The notes under the pieces: generated by a model
What the model saw: only the letters and a program-made list of their open reading frames with translations
The model's database searches: none
What the model was told of the DNA's origin: nothing
Source: an uncultured Planctomycetales bacterium
GTDB lineage: Bacteria > Planctomycetota > Planctomycetia > Isosphaerales > Isosphaeraceae
Length of the DNA: 5,792 bases
Assembly (NCBI GenBank): GCA_937997355.1
Contig: CALKTZ010000204.1
Span: forward strand, 1-5,792
Reading direction: 5' to 3'
Shown here: positions 1-5,744 of the stretch, piece by piece
Numbering within the stretch: the stretch's first letter is position 1
Layout: every line of letters begins with the position of its first letter
Made by a program: the position numbers and the translations under genes

Positions 1-471
1 CGAGGTGAAGAAGCGCTTGAGAGGCTCGATTCGTTCTTTCAGGTCGTCCAGGCGAGGATCGGTCTGCGTGATCTTGAAGGTTTGATCGAGCAACTGGAGG
101 GTGGGGGCGAGTTCTCGACGTTTTCGCTCGGTCAAGATCCTCCGGAACAACGTCCAGACATCGGCTTCGGCGCGGAAAAGCTCGCGCCGTTCCCCCTGCC
201 GATGGACCTTGTGGACCACTCCCCACGATTGCAGTTCCCGGAGATTCATGCTGACATTCCCCCGAGAAACCCGCAACCATCGCCGCAAGTCATCGGCAGT
301 CCATGCTTCCGAGGTGATGTAGAGGAGAGCAAACAACTCTCCCATGGTTGCATTAATCCCCCAGGCGCGGGCCATCATCCCCCAATGTTCCACGAACCGG
401 CGAATGACTTCTTCAGTGATCGGTGCCGGTTGTGCATGTTCCTCATGATCGATTTCCGTCGGCTTTTCCAT
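1..471 (-). CDS. GbsR/MarR-family winged-helix transcriptional regulator, C-terminus cut by window edge
   Basis: The reverse strand is open from an ATG at 471 to the left edge, giving 157 codons with no stop, so the gene is partial. The translation starts MEKPTEIDHE. Residues 21-50 (RRFVEHWGMMARAWGIN then GELFALLYI) match the N-terminal helices of GbsR-type MarR regulators. Residues 60-85 (DLRRWLRVSRGNVSMNLREL) form the helix-turn-helix, and about 86-102 (VHKVHRQGERRELFRAE) the wing. The charged helical tail from about 108 would form the dimerisation region. Known members are cytoplasmic repressors, for example of glycine-betaine uptake or synthesis genes in Bacillus. No target gene is visible here, so the ligand and regulon are unknown. 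An in-frame TGA at 499-501 limits the start. A GTG at 489 is an alternative, and neither start has a strong Shine-Dalgarno. The fold is fairly sure; the specific role is not. Confidence 0.85.
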   Translation of the reverse strand, partial: MEKPTEIDHEEHAQPAPITEEVIRRFVEHWGMMARAWGINATMGELFALLYITSEAWTADDLRRWLRVSRGNVSMNLRELQSWGVVHKVHRQGERRELFRAEADVWTLFRRILTERKRRELAPTLQLLDQTFKITQTDPRLDDLKERIEPLKRFFTS

Positions 472-491
472 ATCATTTGCCTGCCGCACAA

Positions 492-510
492 GTATGCGTC
501 ATGATAATAC
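492..510. promoter_or_regulatory. Candidate operator/-10 region of the GbsR-type regulator gene
   Basis: An imperfect inverted repeat, GTAT...TCATGA...ATAC, lies just upstream of the regulator start. It contains TATTAT (509 to 504 on the minus strand), a good -10 hexamer for leftward transcription. I could not find a convincing -35 at 16-18 nt. An operator overlapping the promoter would fit autorepression, which is common in MarR relatives. This is inference from position and partial symmetry only. Confidence 0.25.
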
Positions 511-651
511 CAACGGTGCCGGCTCACGACGGATCGTTTCGATCAAGTCGAAGCCAATCCCTCATTTCGGCAGCGGAATTCTGCGTCGTACTCTTGCTCG
601 GAATCCGTGTCGATCCGGCCCTGCTAACAATCCAAGAGATCGACTTTTAAC

Positions 652-674
652 GATCGAGAATCCGGATCTCGATC
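652..674. repeat. Inverted repeat, 8-bp arms with 7-nt loop
   Basis: GATCGAGA (652-659) and TCTCGATC (667-674) are perfect complements around ATCCGGA. No T-run follows on either strand, so it does not look like an intrinsic terminator. It sits about 30 bases upstream of the candidate promoter at 703-731, where an operator could lie. No function is assigned. Confidence 0.5.
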
Positions 675-702
675 CGGTCCGTCGATCTGCACCTATGCCT
701 TC

Positions 703-731
703 TAGCCAAACCGTAGCATTTCAAGGATAAT
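703..731 (+). promoter_or_regulatory. Candidate sigma-70-type promoter for the structured RNA / RHH leader
   Basis: TAGCCA (703-708, 4/6 match to TTGACA) is separated by 17 nt from GATAAT (726-731, 5/6 match to TATAAT). This predicts a transcript starting near 738, just before the hairpin series at 745-838. The -35 box is weak, so the call leans on the -10 box and the spacing. Confidence 0.4.
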
Positions 732-737
732 AAAGAA

Positions 738-838
738 AGTTGAGAGGGTGCTTGGGGGTTCGCCTCCAATCGCCGCGGCGCCCAAGGGACCACTCTATCG
801 AGTATCTTGTTGGACGTTCAACATTTGCGTCCTTTTTT
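738..838 (+). ncRNA. Candidate structured RNA or attenuated 5' leader
   Basis: The stretch can fold into one long imperfect hairpin. AGGGTG (745-750) pairs with CACTCT (791-796, one G-U), CTTGGG (751-756) with CCCAAG (781-786), and CGCC (761-764) with GGCG (777-780). That is 16 pairs with 4-nt bulges at 757-760 and 787-790. A competing fold, TTGGGGG-TTCG-CCTCCAA (752-769), closes a 7-bp stem on a UUCG tetraloop and excludes the long stem. A terminator-like hairpin with T6 ends the element. A promoter-like sequence lies just upstream and the RHH gene just downstream. It could be an independent ~100-nt small RNA or a leader that attenuates the RHH gene. I do not recognise it as SRP RNA, 6S, tmRNA or a known riboswitch. 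The exact ends are inferred. Confidence 0.4.
812..838 (+). terminator. Terminator-like hairpin with T6 upstream of the RHH gene
   Basis: GGACG (812-816) pairs with CGTCC (828-832). Inside a TT bulge, CAA (819-821) pairs with TTG (825-827) around a CAT loop. TTTTTT follows directly at 833-838. The hairpin ends only four bases before the GAGGAG ribosome binding site of the next gene, a placement typical of attenuators. An alternative pairing, GTTG (809-812) with CAAC (819-822), would disrupt it. Confidence 0.5.
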
Positions 839-856
839 CTCTGAGGAGCCACTTCC

Positions 857-1012
857 ATGCCGGAAACCGTCGTGCATTTCCAAATTCGGATGCCACCAGT
901 TCTCCACGAGCAATTGGCAAGCTGGGCAAAAGAAGACAAGGCGTCACTCAACGCCTTGATCGTGGGGATTCTTGAGAAGGCCATCGAGACTCACGACAAA
1001 AGTAAGGCGTAA
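857..1012 (+). CDS. Small Arc-type ribbon-helix-helix DNA-binding protein (51 aa)
   Basis: The ORF runs ATG to TAA over 52 codons, with GAGGAG at 843-848 placed 8 nt before the start, which fixes the start well. The product reads as a single ribbon-helix-helix unit. Residues 5-12 (VVHFQIRM) form the DNA-contacting beta strand, closely resembling the FNLR strand of Arc. Residues 14-26 form helix A, and 30-45 (SLNALIVGILEKAIE) form helix B with the usual S-x-N-x-x-I pattern. A charged tail ends the protein. Such proteins dimerise and bind operators; many are antitoxins or copy-number and plasmid regulators. No toxin gene is adjacent: downstream comes only a doubtful 38-codon ORF and a tRNA. I therefore call it an orphan regulator, not an antitoxin. 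The structured leader just upstream suggests regulated expression. Fold confidence is good; the target is unknown. Confidence 0.75.
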   Translation: MPETVVHFQIRMPPVLHEQLASWAKEDKASLNALIVGILEKAIETHDKSKA

Positions 1013-1035
1013 ATTTCTCGGTTCGGTCGACGGGC

Positions 1036-1152
1036 ATGCCACTCGATCAGTTCTCTCGTCTCCAGCGAATGCGCGAGAAATTCTCCTTGAGTCTCTCCGT
1101 CCCTCCTGAAATCGCCGAAAGGTTCCACAGAATTTGTCCCAATGGCCCTTGA
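1036..1152 (+). CDS. Doubtful 38-aa ORF resembling the N-terminal half of an RHH protein
   Basis: An ATG-to-TGA frame 23 bases after the RHH gene encodes MPLDQFSRLQRMREKF followed by SLSLSVPPEIAERFHRI. The strand-PPE-helix pattern (residues 16-32) recalls the first half of a ribbon-helix-helix fold, as in its neighbour, but the second helix is absent. The two other plus-strand frames do not supply that helix downstream, so a simple frameshift is not evident. No clear Shine-Dalgarno precedes it, and its stop overlaps the -35 box of the tRNA promoter. It could be a decayed duplicate or chance. Confidence 0.2.
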   Translation: MPLDQFSRLQRMREKFSLSLSVPPEIAERFHRICPNGP

Positions 1153-1177
1153 GTCGAGCCGCATCCTACGGTATGCT
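1149..1177 (+). promoter_or_regulatory. Promoter of tRNA-Asn
   Basis: TTGAGT (1149-1154) and TATGCT (1172-1177) are spaced by exactly 17 nt. Transcription would start near 1184, six bases before the mature tRNA 5' end. The position and spacing make this the clearest sigma-70-type promoter in the window. Confidence 0.6.
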
Positions 1178-1189
1178 CCATGGGCCGAT

Positions 1190-1262
1190 TCCCCGATAGC
1201 TCAATCGGTAGAGCGAGCGGCTGTTAACCGCTAGGTTCAAGGTTCGAGTCCTTGTCGGGGAG
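1190..1262 (+). tRNA. trnN: tRNA-Asn (anticodon GTT)
   Basis: A complete 73-nt cloverleaf can be drawn. The acceptor stem is TCCCCGA (1190-1196) with TCGGGGA (1255-1261). The D stem is GCTC/GAGC with loop AATCGGTA. The anticodon stem is AGCGG (1216-1220) with CCGCT (1228-1232), and the loop CTGTTAA carries GTT at 1223-1225. A five-base variable loop follows, then the T stem CAAGG/CCTTG with TTCGAGT. The discriminator base is G (1262). CCA is not encoded and would be added after transcription. All stems pair perfectly, so the gene is intact. It decodes AAC/AAU. Confidence 0.97.
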
Positions 1263-1344
1263 CTGATTGAGAGAGCGATTGCCAGTTCAGTAAAGATTCC
1301 TGGATTCAGTGCTCTTGAGGCTCTTCCAAAGCTGGCTCAAAGTC

Positions 1345-1390
1345 GAATGCTCCCACGTCGATAGAATCGACGTGGGAGCATTCTTCGTTT
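1345..1390 (+). terminator. Perfect 18-bp hairpin between tRNA-Asn and glgX, likely terminator
   Basis: GAATGCTCCCACGTCGAT (1345-1362) and its exact reverse complement (1366-1383) are separated by AGA. TTCGTTT follows on the plus strand, a modest T-rich tail. The hairpin lies in the gap between the tRNA (plus) and the end of glgX (minus), so it probably ends the tRNA transcript and may also block leftward read-through from glgX. The minus-strand flank is not T-rich, so termination in that direction is less sure. Confidence 0.7.
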
Positions 1391-1457
1391 ACCGACCTTC
1401 CTGAATTGCACATTCCAAACGAGTTCCTTCCCTTCGGTATCGCGTCCGGCTCGACAA

Positions 1458-3647
1458 TTAGGCTTCCGACATCAGGATGATCATCGAATGCGAGCGCACC
1501 GAGTACGGTTCTAGGACTGATATGACGGGACCTTGATCGGGATCGAGGAAGTCTTCCGGCGTGGGAAGCGCGGTATCAACGACCCGACGCCAGGCTCGCC
1601 CGGAGGGGGACGCGGGGATCTTGAAGGTCAGATCCTGATAGAAGGCGTTCATCGCGACGTAAAAATCTCGATCGATCACGCCCGGCCGGTCGCAACGACG
1701 GCCATCGAGCGCAAAAGCAATCGACCGGCTGTTCGCGGAGAAGTCCGGATAGGCGGGGTCCACGCCATGCCAGAGGATTTCCGGCGGCAATCCGTCGGCA
1801 CCGCCTCGGAAGAACGTGCGACGACGCAGGACCGGATGTGCTTTTCGCAACGCGATCATGCTGCGCATGAACCGGAGGAATCCGGCATGAGTCTCCGAGA
1901 GGTTCCAATCCACCCAGCTCGTTGTGTTGTCCTGACAGTAGGCGTTGTTATTCCCCCCCTGGGTTCGGAGGAACTCGTCTCCCCCCAGGATCATGGGAAC
2001 CCCCTGCGAGACGAGCAGGGTCGCCATCAGGTTTCGAGCCTGCCTTTGACGAAGCTTCAGGATATTCGGGTCGGTCGAAGTCCCTTCCTGGCCACAGTTC
2101 CAGCTGCAATTGTCGTTGTGCCCGTCGTTGTTCCCCTCGCCATTGGCTTCATTGTGCTTCTGGTTGTAAGAGACAAGGTCGTAAAGCGTGAAGCCATCGT
2201 GACAGCAGATGAAATTGACGGAATGGAGGGGGCCTCGATCCCCGTACAGATCGTCACTGCCGCAAATTCGAGTCGCTAACGCGGAGATCAATCCGGGGTC
2301 ACCGCGCCAGAATCTCCGGACGTCATCGCGATAGTGCCCATTCCAATCGGACCACCTCCCTTTTCCGGGGAAGGTCCCTACTTGATAGAGGCCGGCCGCA
2401 TCCCACGGCTCGGCGATGAGCTTTACGTCTCTCAGGAGCGAGTCTTCCGAGATTTGCTCGATGACCGGCGGATCGGCCAGGACCTTGCCGGATCGATCTC
2501 GCCCCATGATGGAAGCGAGGTCGAAGCGGAAGCCGTCGATATCCGCCTCGGAAACCCAGGTCCTCAGGCTGCTGAGCACGAATTGCCGCACCACGGGATG
2601 ATTGGTGTTCATCGTGTTGCCGCAGCCGGTGAAATTCAAATACCGGCCCTGTTCATCGAGGATGTAGTAGAGGGCATTGTCCAGACCTCGAAGATGGTAG
2701 GTTTGTCCGTTCTCGCCCCCCTCGGCGGTGTGGTTGAAGACGACGTCGAGATACACCTCGATGCCGTGTTTGTGGAACTGATCGACCAGTTCGCAGAATT
2801 CGATCCAGGGGCCGGTCCGCTCGACATCGACGGCATAGGCGGCCTTAGGTGCGCCGAATGCGAGCGGATTGTATCCCCAGAAATTGCGCAACTTTTCGCC
2901 CGTGAGAGGATTCACGAACGGGCAGTCATCCTCGTCGAACTCGTCAACCGGCAAGAGTTCAACCGCCGTGATCCCCAGCTCCTTCAAATAATTCACCTTC
3001 TCGGCGAGGCCTCTGTACGTCCCCGGATAACGCACCCCGGATGAAGGATCGACGGTATAGCCTCGGACGTGAAGCTCATAAATGATGGTGTCTTCGAGCG
3101 GTGTGCGAGGCCGAATCGCACGCTCGCTATTGAAGATCGGAGAGATCAAGAGCGAGCTGCGTGGCAGGCTCCCCCGCTGACCCCAGTGGCGGCCGCAAGA
3201 GAGCGCCCGAGTCATCGGATCGTGCAGGATCGTGCTCGGATCGTAGAGATGTCCCGAGCCGCGAGGGCCGTCGACGCGATAACCGTATGCGAACGATTCG
3301 GGGAGGCCGTCGATTCGCAAGTGCCAATGATCGCCCGTGCGGTTGAGGAGGGGATGAAGCGGGATCTCGACCTCAATGTTCGCGTTGCACGGCTCCATCA
3401 AGACGAGGTTGACCGCCGTGCCATGGCGACAGATCAGCGAGAAATTGATCCCCTCCGGGGTGACGCTCGAACCGAGCGGTAACGGACTCCCCCGCCAGAT
3501 CACGAGCGGATGTTCGCGGAACCAGTATTCCGAATGGCTGAGCGGCTTCGGTGACACGGTACTGAGTTCCATGACCAACATCCGTTCGATTGAAGTCGCC
3601 TGAGATCGGCCTGTAAGGTTCTGCTGATTCGAGCTGAGCTCGATCAA
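1458..3647 (-). CDS. glgX: Glycogen debranching enzyme GlgX (isoamylase-type, GH13)
   Basis: The 729-residue product hydrolyses alpha-1,6 branch points of glycogen, classically the short stubs left by phosphorylase, in the cytoplasm. A CBM48/N-terminal isoamylase domain spans about 50-150 and begins WRGSPLPLG. The GH13 barrel spans about 185-605, with a beta-rich C-terminal domain after it. The conserved regions are present: DVVFNH (301-306), DGFRFD with nucleophile D376, AEPWD with acid/base E413, and CCHDG with transition-state D484. The glycine/asparagine-rich loop after YNQKHNEANGEGNNDG is typical of GlgX/TreX. All catalytic residues are intact. The start is TTG at 3647, overlapping the upstream ligase stop as TTGA, with GAGGAA at 3658-3653. 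ATG codons at 3581 and 3572 are alternatives, because the first ~48 residues precede the conserved domain. It is the last gene of a three-gene operon. Confidence 0.95.
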   Translation of the reverse strand: MIELSSNQQNLTGRSQATSIERMLVMELSTVSPKPLSHSEYWFREHPLVIWRGSPLPLGSSVTPEGINFSLICRHGTAVNLVLMEPCNANIEVEIPLHPLLNRTGDHWHLRIDGLPESFAYGYRVDGPRGSGHLYDPSTILHDPMTRALSCGRHWGQRGSLPRSSLLISPIFNSERAIRPRTPLEDTIIYELHVRGYTVDPSSGVRYPGTYRGLAEKVNYLKELGITAVELLPVDEFDEDDCPFVNPLTGEKLRNFWGYNPLAFGAPKAAYAVDVERTGPWIEFCELVDQFHKHGIEVYLDVVFNHTAEGGENGQTYHLRGLDNALYYILDEQGRYLNFTGCGNTMNTNHPVVRQFVLSSLRTWVSEADIDGFRFDLASIMGRDRSGKVLADPPVIEQISEDSLLRDVKLIAEPWDAAGLYQVGTFPGKGRWSDWNGHYRDDVRRFWRGDPGLISALATRICGSDDLYGDRGPLHSVNFICCHDGFTLYDLVSYNQKHNEANGEGNNDGHNDNCSWNCGQEGTSTDPNILKLRQRQARNLMATLLVSQGVPMILGGDEFLRTQGGNNNAYCQDNTTSWVDWNLSETHAGFLRFMRSMIALRKAHPVLRRRTFFRGGADGLPPEILWHGVDPAYPDFSANSRSIAFALDGRRCDRPGVIDRDFYVAMNAFYQDLTFKIPASPSGRAWRRVVDTALPTPEDFLDPDQGPVISVLEPYSVRSHSMIILMSEA
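3629..3643 (-). repeat. 15-nt palindrome in glgX codons 2-7
   Basis: TCGAGCT and AGCTCGA flank a single central base directly after the glgX TTG start. In mRNA it can form a 5-bp hairpin with a 5-nt loop beginning about four bases after the start of the TTG codon. It could slow or position initiating ribosomes at this coupled start; that effect is inference. Confidence 0.4.
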
Positions 3648-4768
3648 GGGTTTTCCTCGACCCCCCGGGCCGTCTCGTTCGCGATATAATTGACTACCTC
3701 TTTCAAATCGCCGGTTCGTTCGAAGACCTCGCGTTGTCGACGCGCGCCGGTCCCGCGCTCAAAGGTTTGCCGAATCAATGCGCTCAGCTCGTCCCATTCG
3801 CCATCCGCTTGCAGGGTCGGTTGCAGGAAGGTAAGCAGCGAACTCACCATCGAAGGGCCGGGAGAGTCCGTCTTCGAGACAGTATCGGCCGAATCCCCCT
3901 CGATCCCGTAGCGGGCCGCTTGAAATTTACTGGCGTGGATCAATTCAGGTCGCATGTCGGGCTCGGGCTCACCTCGGACATATTGGGCGTGGCAGGTCTT
4001 CGCCAGTGCCCGGCACAGGCCGGCGATCATGACAGCTTCGTCGATCGTCATGCAGACATCGGCAATTCGAAATTCAATCGTTTCGAAGTGCATCGAGGGA
4101 CGAATGTCCCAGTAAATTTTTGAAGCATCTTCGATCAATCCGGTGGCGACCAGATCGTCGATCAGCGTGTCGTACTCGGCTCGCGATCGGAACGTGTGGG
4201 GCACTCCGGTCGTCGGGAATCGTCCGAAAAGCTGGGTGCGGTAGCTGGCGAAGCCGGTGTCGATCCCGAGCCAAAACGGCGAATTCGCCGAAAGGGCGAG
4301 CAGGGGCGGGAGCCAGGGGCGGGCTCGGTTCATCACACTGATCGCGGCTTCTCGGTCGGCGATTCCCACGTGGACATGGCACCCGTAAATGATCTGCTCG
4401 CGGGCCAATTGCTGATAATCCTGGGCGAGGCCGAGGTATCGAGATTTGGGAGTCAGCTCCTGGTCTTCCCAATGAGAAAACGGATGAGTCCCCGCGGCGG
4501 CAATCCGGCTCCCCACCTTCTCCGCGCCGGCGATCACGGCCCCTCGCAGCCTGATGAGTTCTGCCCTCACATCGGAGAGGGTTCGGACCGGACGGGTCCC
4601 GATTTCGATCTGCGAAAGAAATAACTCATTTGTCATTTCTTCACGCAATCGACCTTTAGCATCTTTGATGATTTGCTGGGCATTCGGGCGCAGCGCCCCG
4701 CCCTCGCGATCGACGATTTGATATTCTTCCTCGACGCCGATCGTGAAATCTTCGGTAGGTTTTGCCAA
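3644..4768 (-). CDS. YbdK/GCS2-type ATP-dependent carboxylate-amine ligase (glutamate-cysteine ligase family 2)
   Basis: The 374-residue length is normal for this family (E. coli YbdK is about the same). The family has the glutamine-synthetase-like fold, which joins a carboxylate to an amine using ATP. Characteristic blocks are GVEEEYQIVD (11-20), with metal/ATP-binding acidic residues; ELFLSQIEIGTRP (48-60); GCHVHVG (129-135); NSPFWLGIDTGFASYR (162-177), then FGRFP; and WDIRPS plus ETIEFRIAD (220-237). E. coli YbdK has only weak gamma-glutamylcysteine synthesis in vitro, so glutathione synthesis should not be assumed here; the real substrates are unknown. The start is TTG at 4768, with AAAGG nine bases upstream and an in-frame TAA at 4783-4781 ruling out a longer product. 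The gene begins 55 bases after the transglutaminase-like gene and overlaps glgX by four bases, so the three are probably co-transcribed. Confidence 0.9.
   Translation of the reverse strand: MAKPTEDFTIGVEEEYQIVDREGGALRPNAQQIIKDAKGRLREEMTNELFLSQIEIGTRPVRTLSDVRAELIRLRGAVIAGAEKVGSRIAAAGTHPFSHWEDQELTPKSRYLGLAQDYQQLAREQIIYGCHVHVGIADREAAISVMNRARPWLPPLLALSANSPFWLGIDTGFASYRTQLFGRFPTTGVPHTFRSRAEYDTLIDDLVATGLIEDASKIYWDIRPSMHFETIEFRIADVCMTIDEAVMIAGLCRALAKTCHAQYVRGEPEPDMRPELIHASKFQAARYGIEGDSADTVSKTDSPGPSMVSSLLTFLQPTLQADGEWDELSALIRQTFERGTGARRQREVFERTGDLKEVVNYIANETARGVEENP
3653..3658 (-). promoter_or_regulatory. glgX: Shine-Dalgarno supporting the TTG start of glgX
   Basis: GAGGAA lies five bases before the TTG at 3647, inside the last codons of the upstream ligase gene. 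No comparable site precedes the downstream ATG codons at 3581 or 3572. This is the main reason for choosing the overlapping TTG start. Confidence 0.6.
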
Positions 4769-4823
4769 GCGACTGAACCTTTACAAGCGGAGAGGGTTGG
4801 GGAAGAACCGACCTCATAGCGGA

Positions 4824-5651
4824 TCAGGTGGGTGCCGAGGCTGGTTCGCGGACCTCATCGGTCCAGACGACGAATTTTTCCAGCTTGGACGGGCCGAAGC
4901 TGGTCGTGAGCGCGACGTCCACGGCATCCCGCCCTCGGGCCATGACAATTCGGCCGATTCGCGGGATATTGTGCCTGGCGTCGAAAGTATGCCAGTTGCC
5001 GCCCAGATAGACCTCGAACCAGGCGCTGAAGTCCATCGGGTCGGGTACGGCGGGGACGCCGATATCACCGAGATATCCGGTCGCATACCGTGCGGGGATA
5101 TTCAGGCAACGGCAGAATGTGATGGCGAGATGAGTGAAATCGCGGCAAACACCCTTCGCCTCCTTGTAAACGTCGAAGGCCGTCTTGGTTGATCTGGCAT
5201 ACGAGTAGCCGAACTCGACATGGTTGTGAACCCAGTCGCAAACCGCCTGGACTCGCCCCCAGCCGAGAGGGGCCTGACCGAAGAGTTCCCAGGCGATTTC
5301 TCCGAGTTGATCGACCTCGCAATAGCGGCTCGGGAGGAGGAACGGGATGACCTCGGGGGGCAATTCGTCGACCGGATGCTGCTCGGAATCGGGTGAGATG
5401 AGGTCCGTCTCGCCGCTATCCACGACGATCGAGTCATTCATGAGACGAAGTTTGCCGGCAGGAGCCAGCACGCGCACGGCGCGATTTCCGAATGCGTCGA
5501 TGTGCTCGATGGCCGGAACGGCAGGCTCGATCGTGGGAAGCTCCGGGCGGACGAGGCGAGATTCTTCGGAAGGATGGACTCGCAAGAGTAGCAGGAAAGT
5601 CGTCGGTGTTGGGACGTCGAAAACAAGGTCGTAGCCAACGCGGATGTGCAT
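4824..5651 (-). CDS. Transglutaminase-like (COG1305-type) cysteine protease-fold protein
   Basis: From the ATG at 5651 the product has 275 residues. The N-terminal half (MHIRVGYDLVFDVPTPT, to about 120) is the beta-rich domain usual in bacterial transglutaminase-like proteins. The C-terminal half holds the core: WVHNHVEFGYSY (about 140-151), GVCRDFTHLAI with nucleophile C169, and FSAWFEVYLGGNWHTFDARHN (starting at 208), whose D224 fits the triad aspartate. The classical triad histidine before AW is a serine here (S209). Members of this group are thought to act as peptidases or amide-transfer enzymes, often in clusters with ATP-grasp, Alpha-E and GCS2-like ligases; no substrate is known. No signal peptide is visible. 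The frame stays open to a TTG at 5780, and an ATG at 5690 is possible. The start at 5651 is preferred because similarity begins there and a terminator lies in the upstream extension. Its Shine-Dalgarno is weak. Confidence 0.88.
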   Translation of the reverse strand: MHIRVGYDLVFDVPTPTTFLLLLRVHPSEESRLVRPELPTIEPAVPAIEHIDAFGNRAVRVLAPAGKLRLMNDSIVVDSGETDLISPDSEQHPVDELPPEVIPFLLPSRYCEVDQLGEIAWELFGQAPLGWGRVQAVCDWVHNHVEFGYSYARSTKTAFDVYKEAKGVCRDFTHLAITFCRCLNIPARYATGYLGDIGVPAVPDPMDFSAWFEVYLGGNWHTFDARHNIPRIGRIVMARGRDAVDVALTTSFGPSKLEKFVVWTDEVREPASAPT

Positions 5652-5715
5652 GTTGTTCTGCTCGGTTAACGACGGATTCGGCCGAGTCATTGTTTTCGAG
5701 AGGTTTCGAAATCTT

Positions 5716-5744
5716 AAAGAAAACCCCCGATGGCGTCGACGGGG
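5716..5744 (-). terminator. Intrinsic terminator upstream of the operon, leftward
   Basis: Read leftward, CCCC (5744-5741) pairs with GGGG (5727-5724), and inside a GT bulge CGA (5738-5736) pairs with TCG (5730-5728) around CGCCA. TTTTCTTT follows at 5723-5716. This would end a leftward transcript entering from beyond the right edge. It implies the transglutaminase-like gene has its own promoter in the 65 bases before its start, where I see no clear hexamers. It also argues against translation from the TTG at 5780. Confidence 0.55.

Larger units (their letters stand above)
472..702. other. Intergenic stretch without a credible gene
   Basis: This is the left part of the 385-base gap between the divergent regulator and the small ribbon-helix-helix gene. 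The open frames here have unremarkable composition, no recognisable domain and no ribosome binding site. The only structures are the regulator promoter/operator candidate near 492-510 and an inverted repeat at 652-674. Confidence 0.6.

Noticed and set aside
82..504. Plus-strand 140-codon frame at the left end
   Set aside because: It is the antisense of the GbsR/MarR-type regulator, whose helix-turn-helix is clear on the minus strand.
494..730. Plus-strand 78-codon frame in the intergenic region
   Set aside because: It has no Shine-Dalgarno, no domain and an arginine/serine/proline-rich composition typical of non-coding frames.
738..838. Small SRP (4.5S) RNA
   Set aside because: The conserved GGAAGCAGC-type apical loop motif is absent.
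721..984. Minus-strand 87-codon frame over the leader and RHH gene
   Set aside because: It overlaps the RHH gene, which has a ribosome binding site and a recognisable fold, and its own product resembles nothing.
857..1152. Toxin-antitoxin module made of the RHH gene and the following ORF
   Set aside because: The second frame is only 38 codons, lacks a ribosome binding site and resembles part of an RHH fold, not a toxin.
1190..1262. tRNA-Asn as an integration site for a mobile element
   Set aside because: I found no repeat of the tRNA 3' end elsewhere in the window and no integrase or phage-like gene nearby.
1533..3044. Long plus-strand open frames (248 and 236 codons) opposite glgX
   Set aside because: They lie entirely antisense to an intact, motif-complete glgX, their translations show no domain, and long antisense frames are expected in GC-rich coding DNA.
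4196..5192. Plus-strand frames of 142 and 149 codons opposite the ligase and transglutaminase-like genes
   Set aside because: They are antisense to recognisable genes, with low-complexity translations and no ribosome binding sites.
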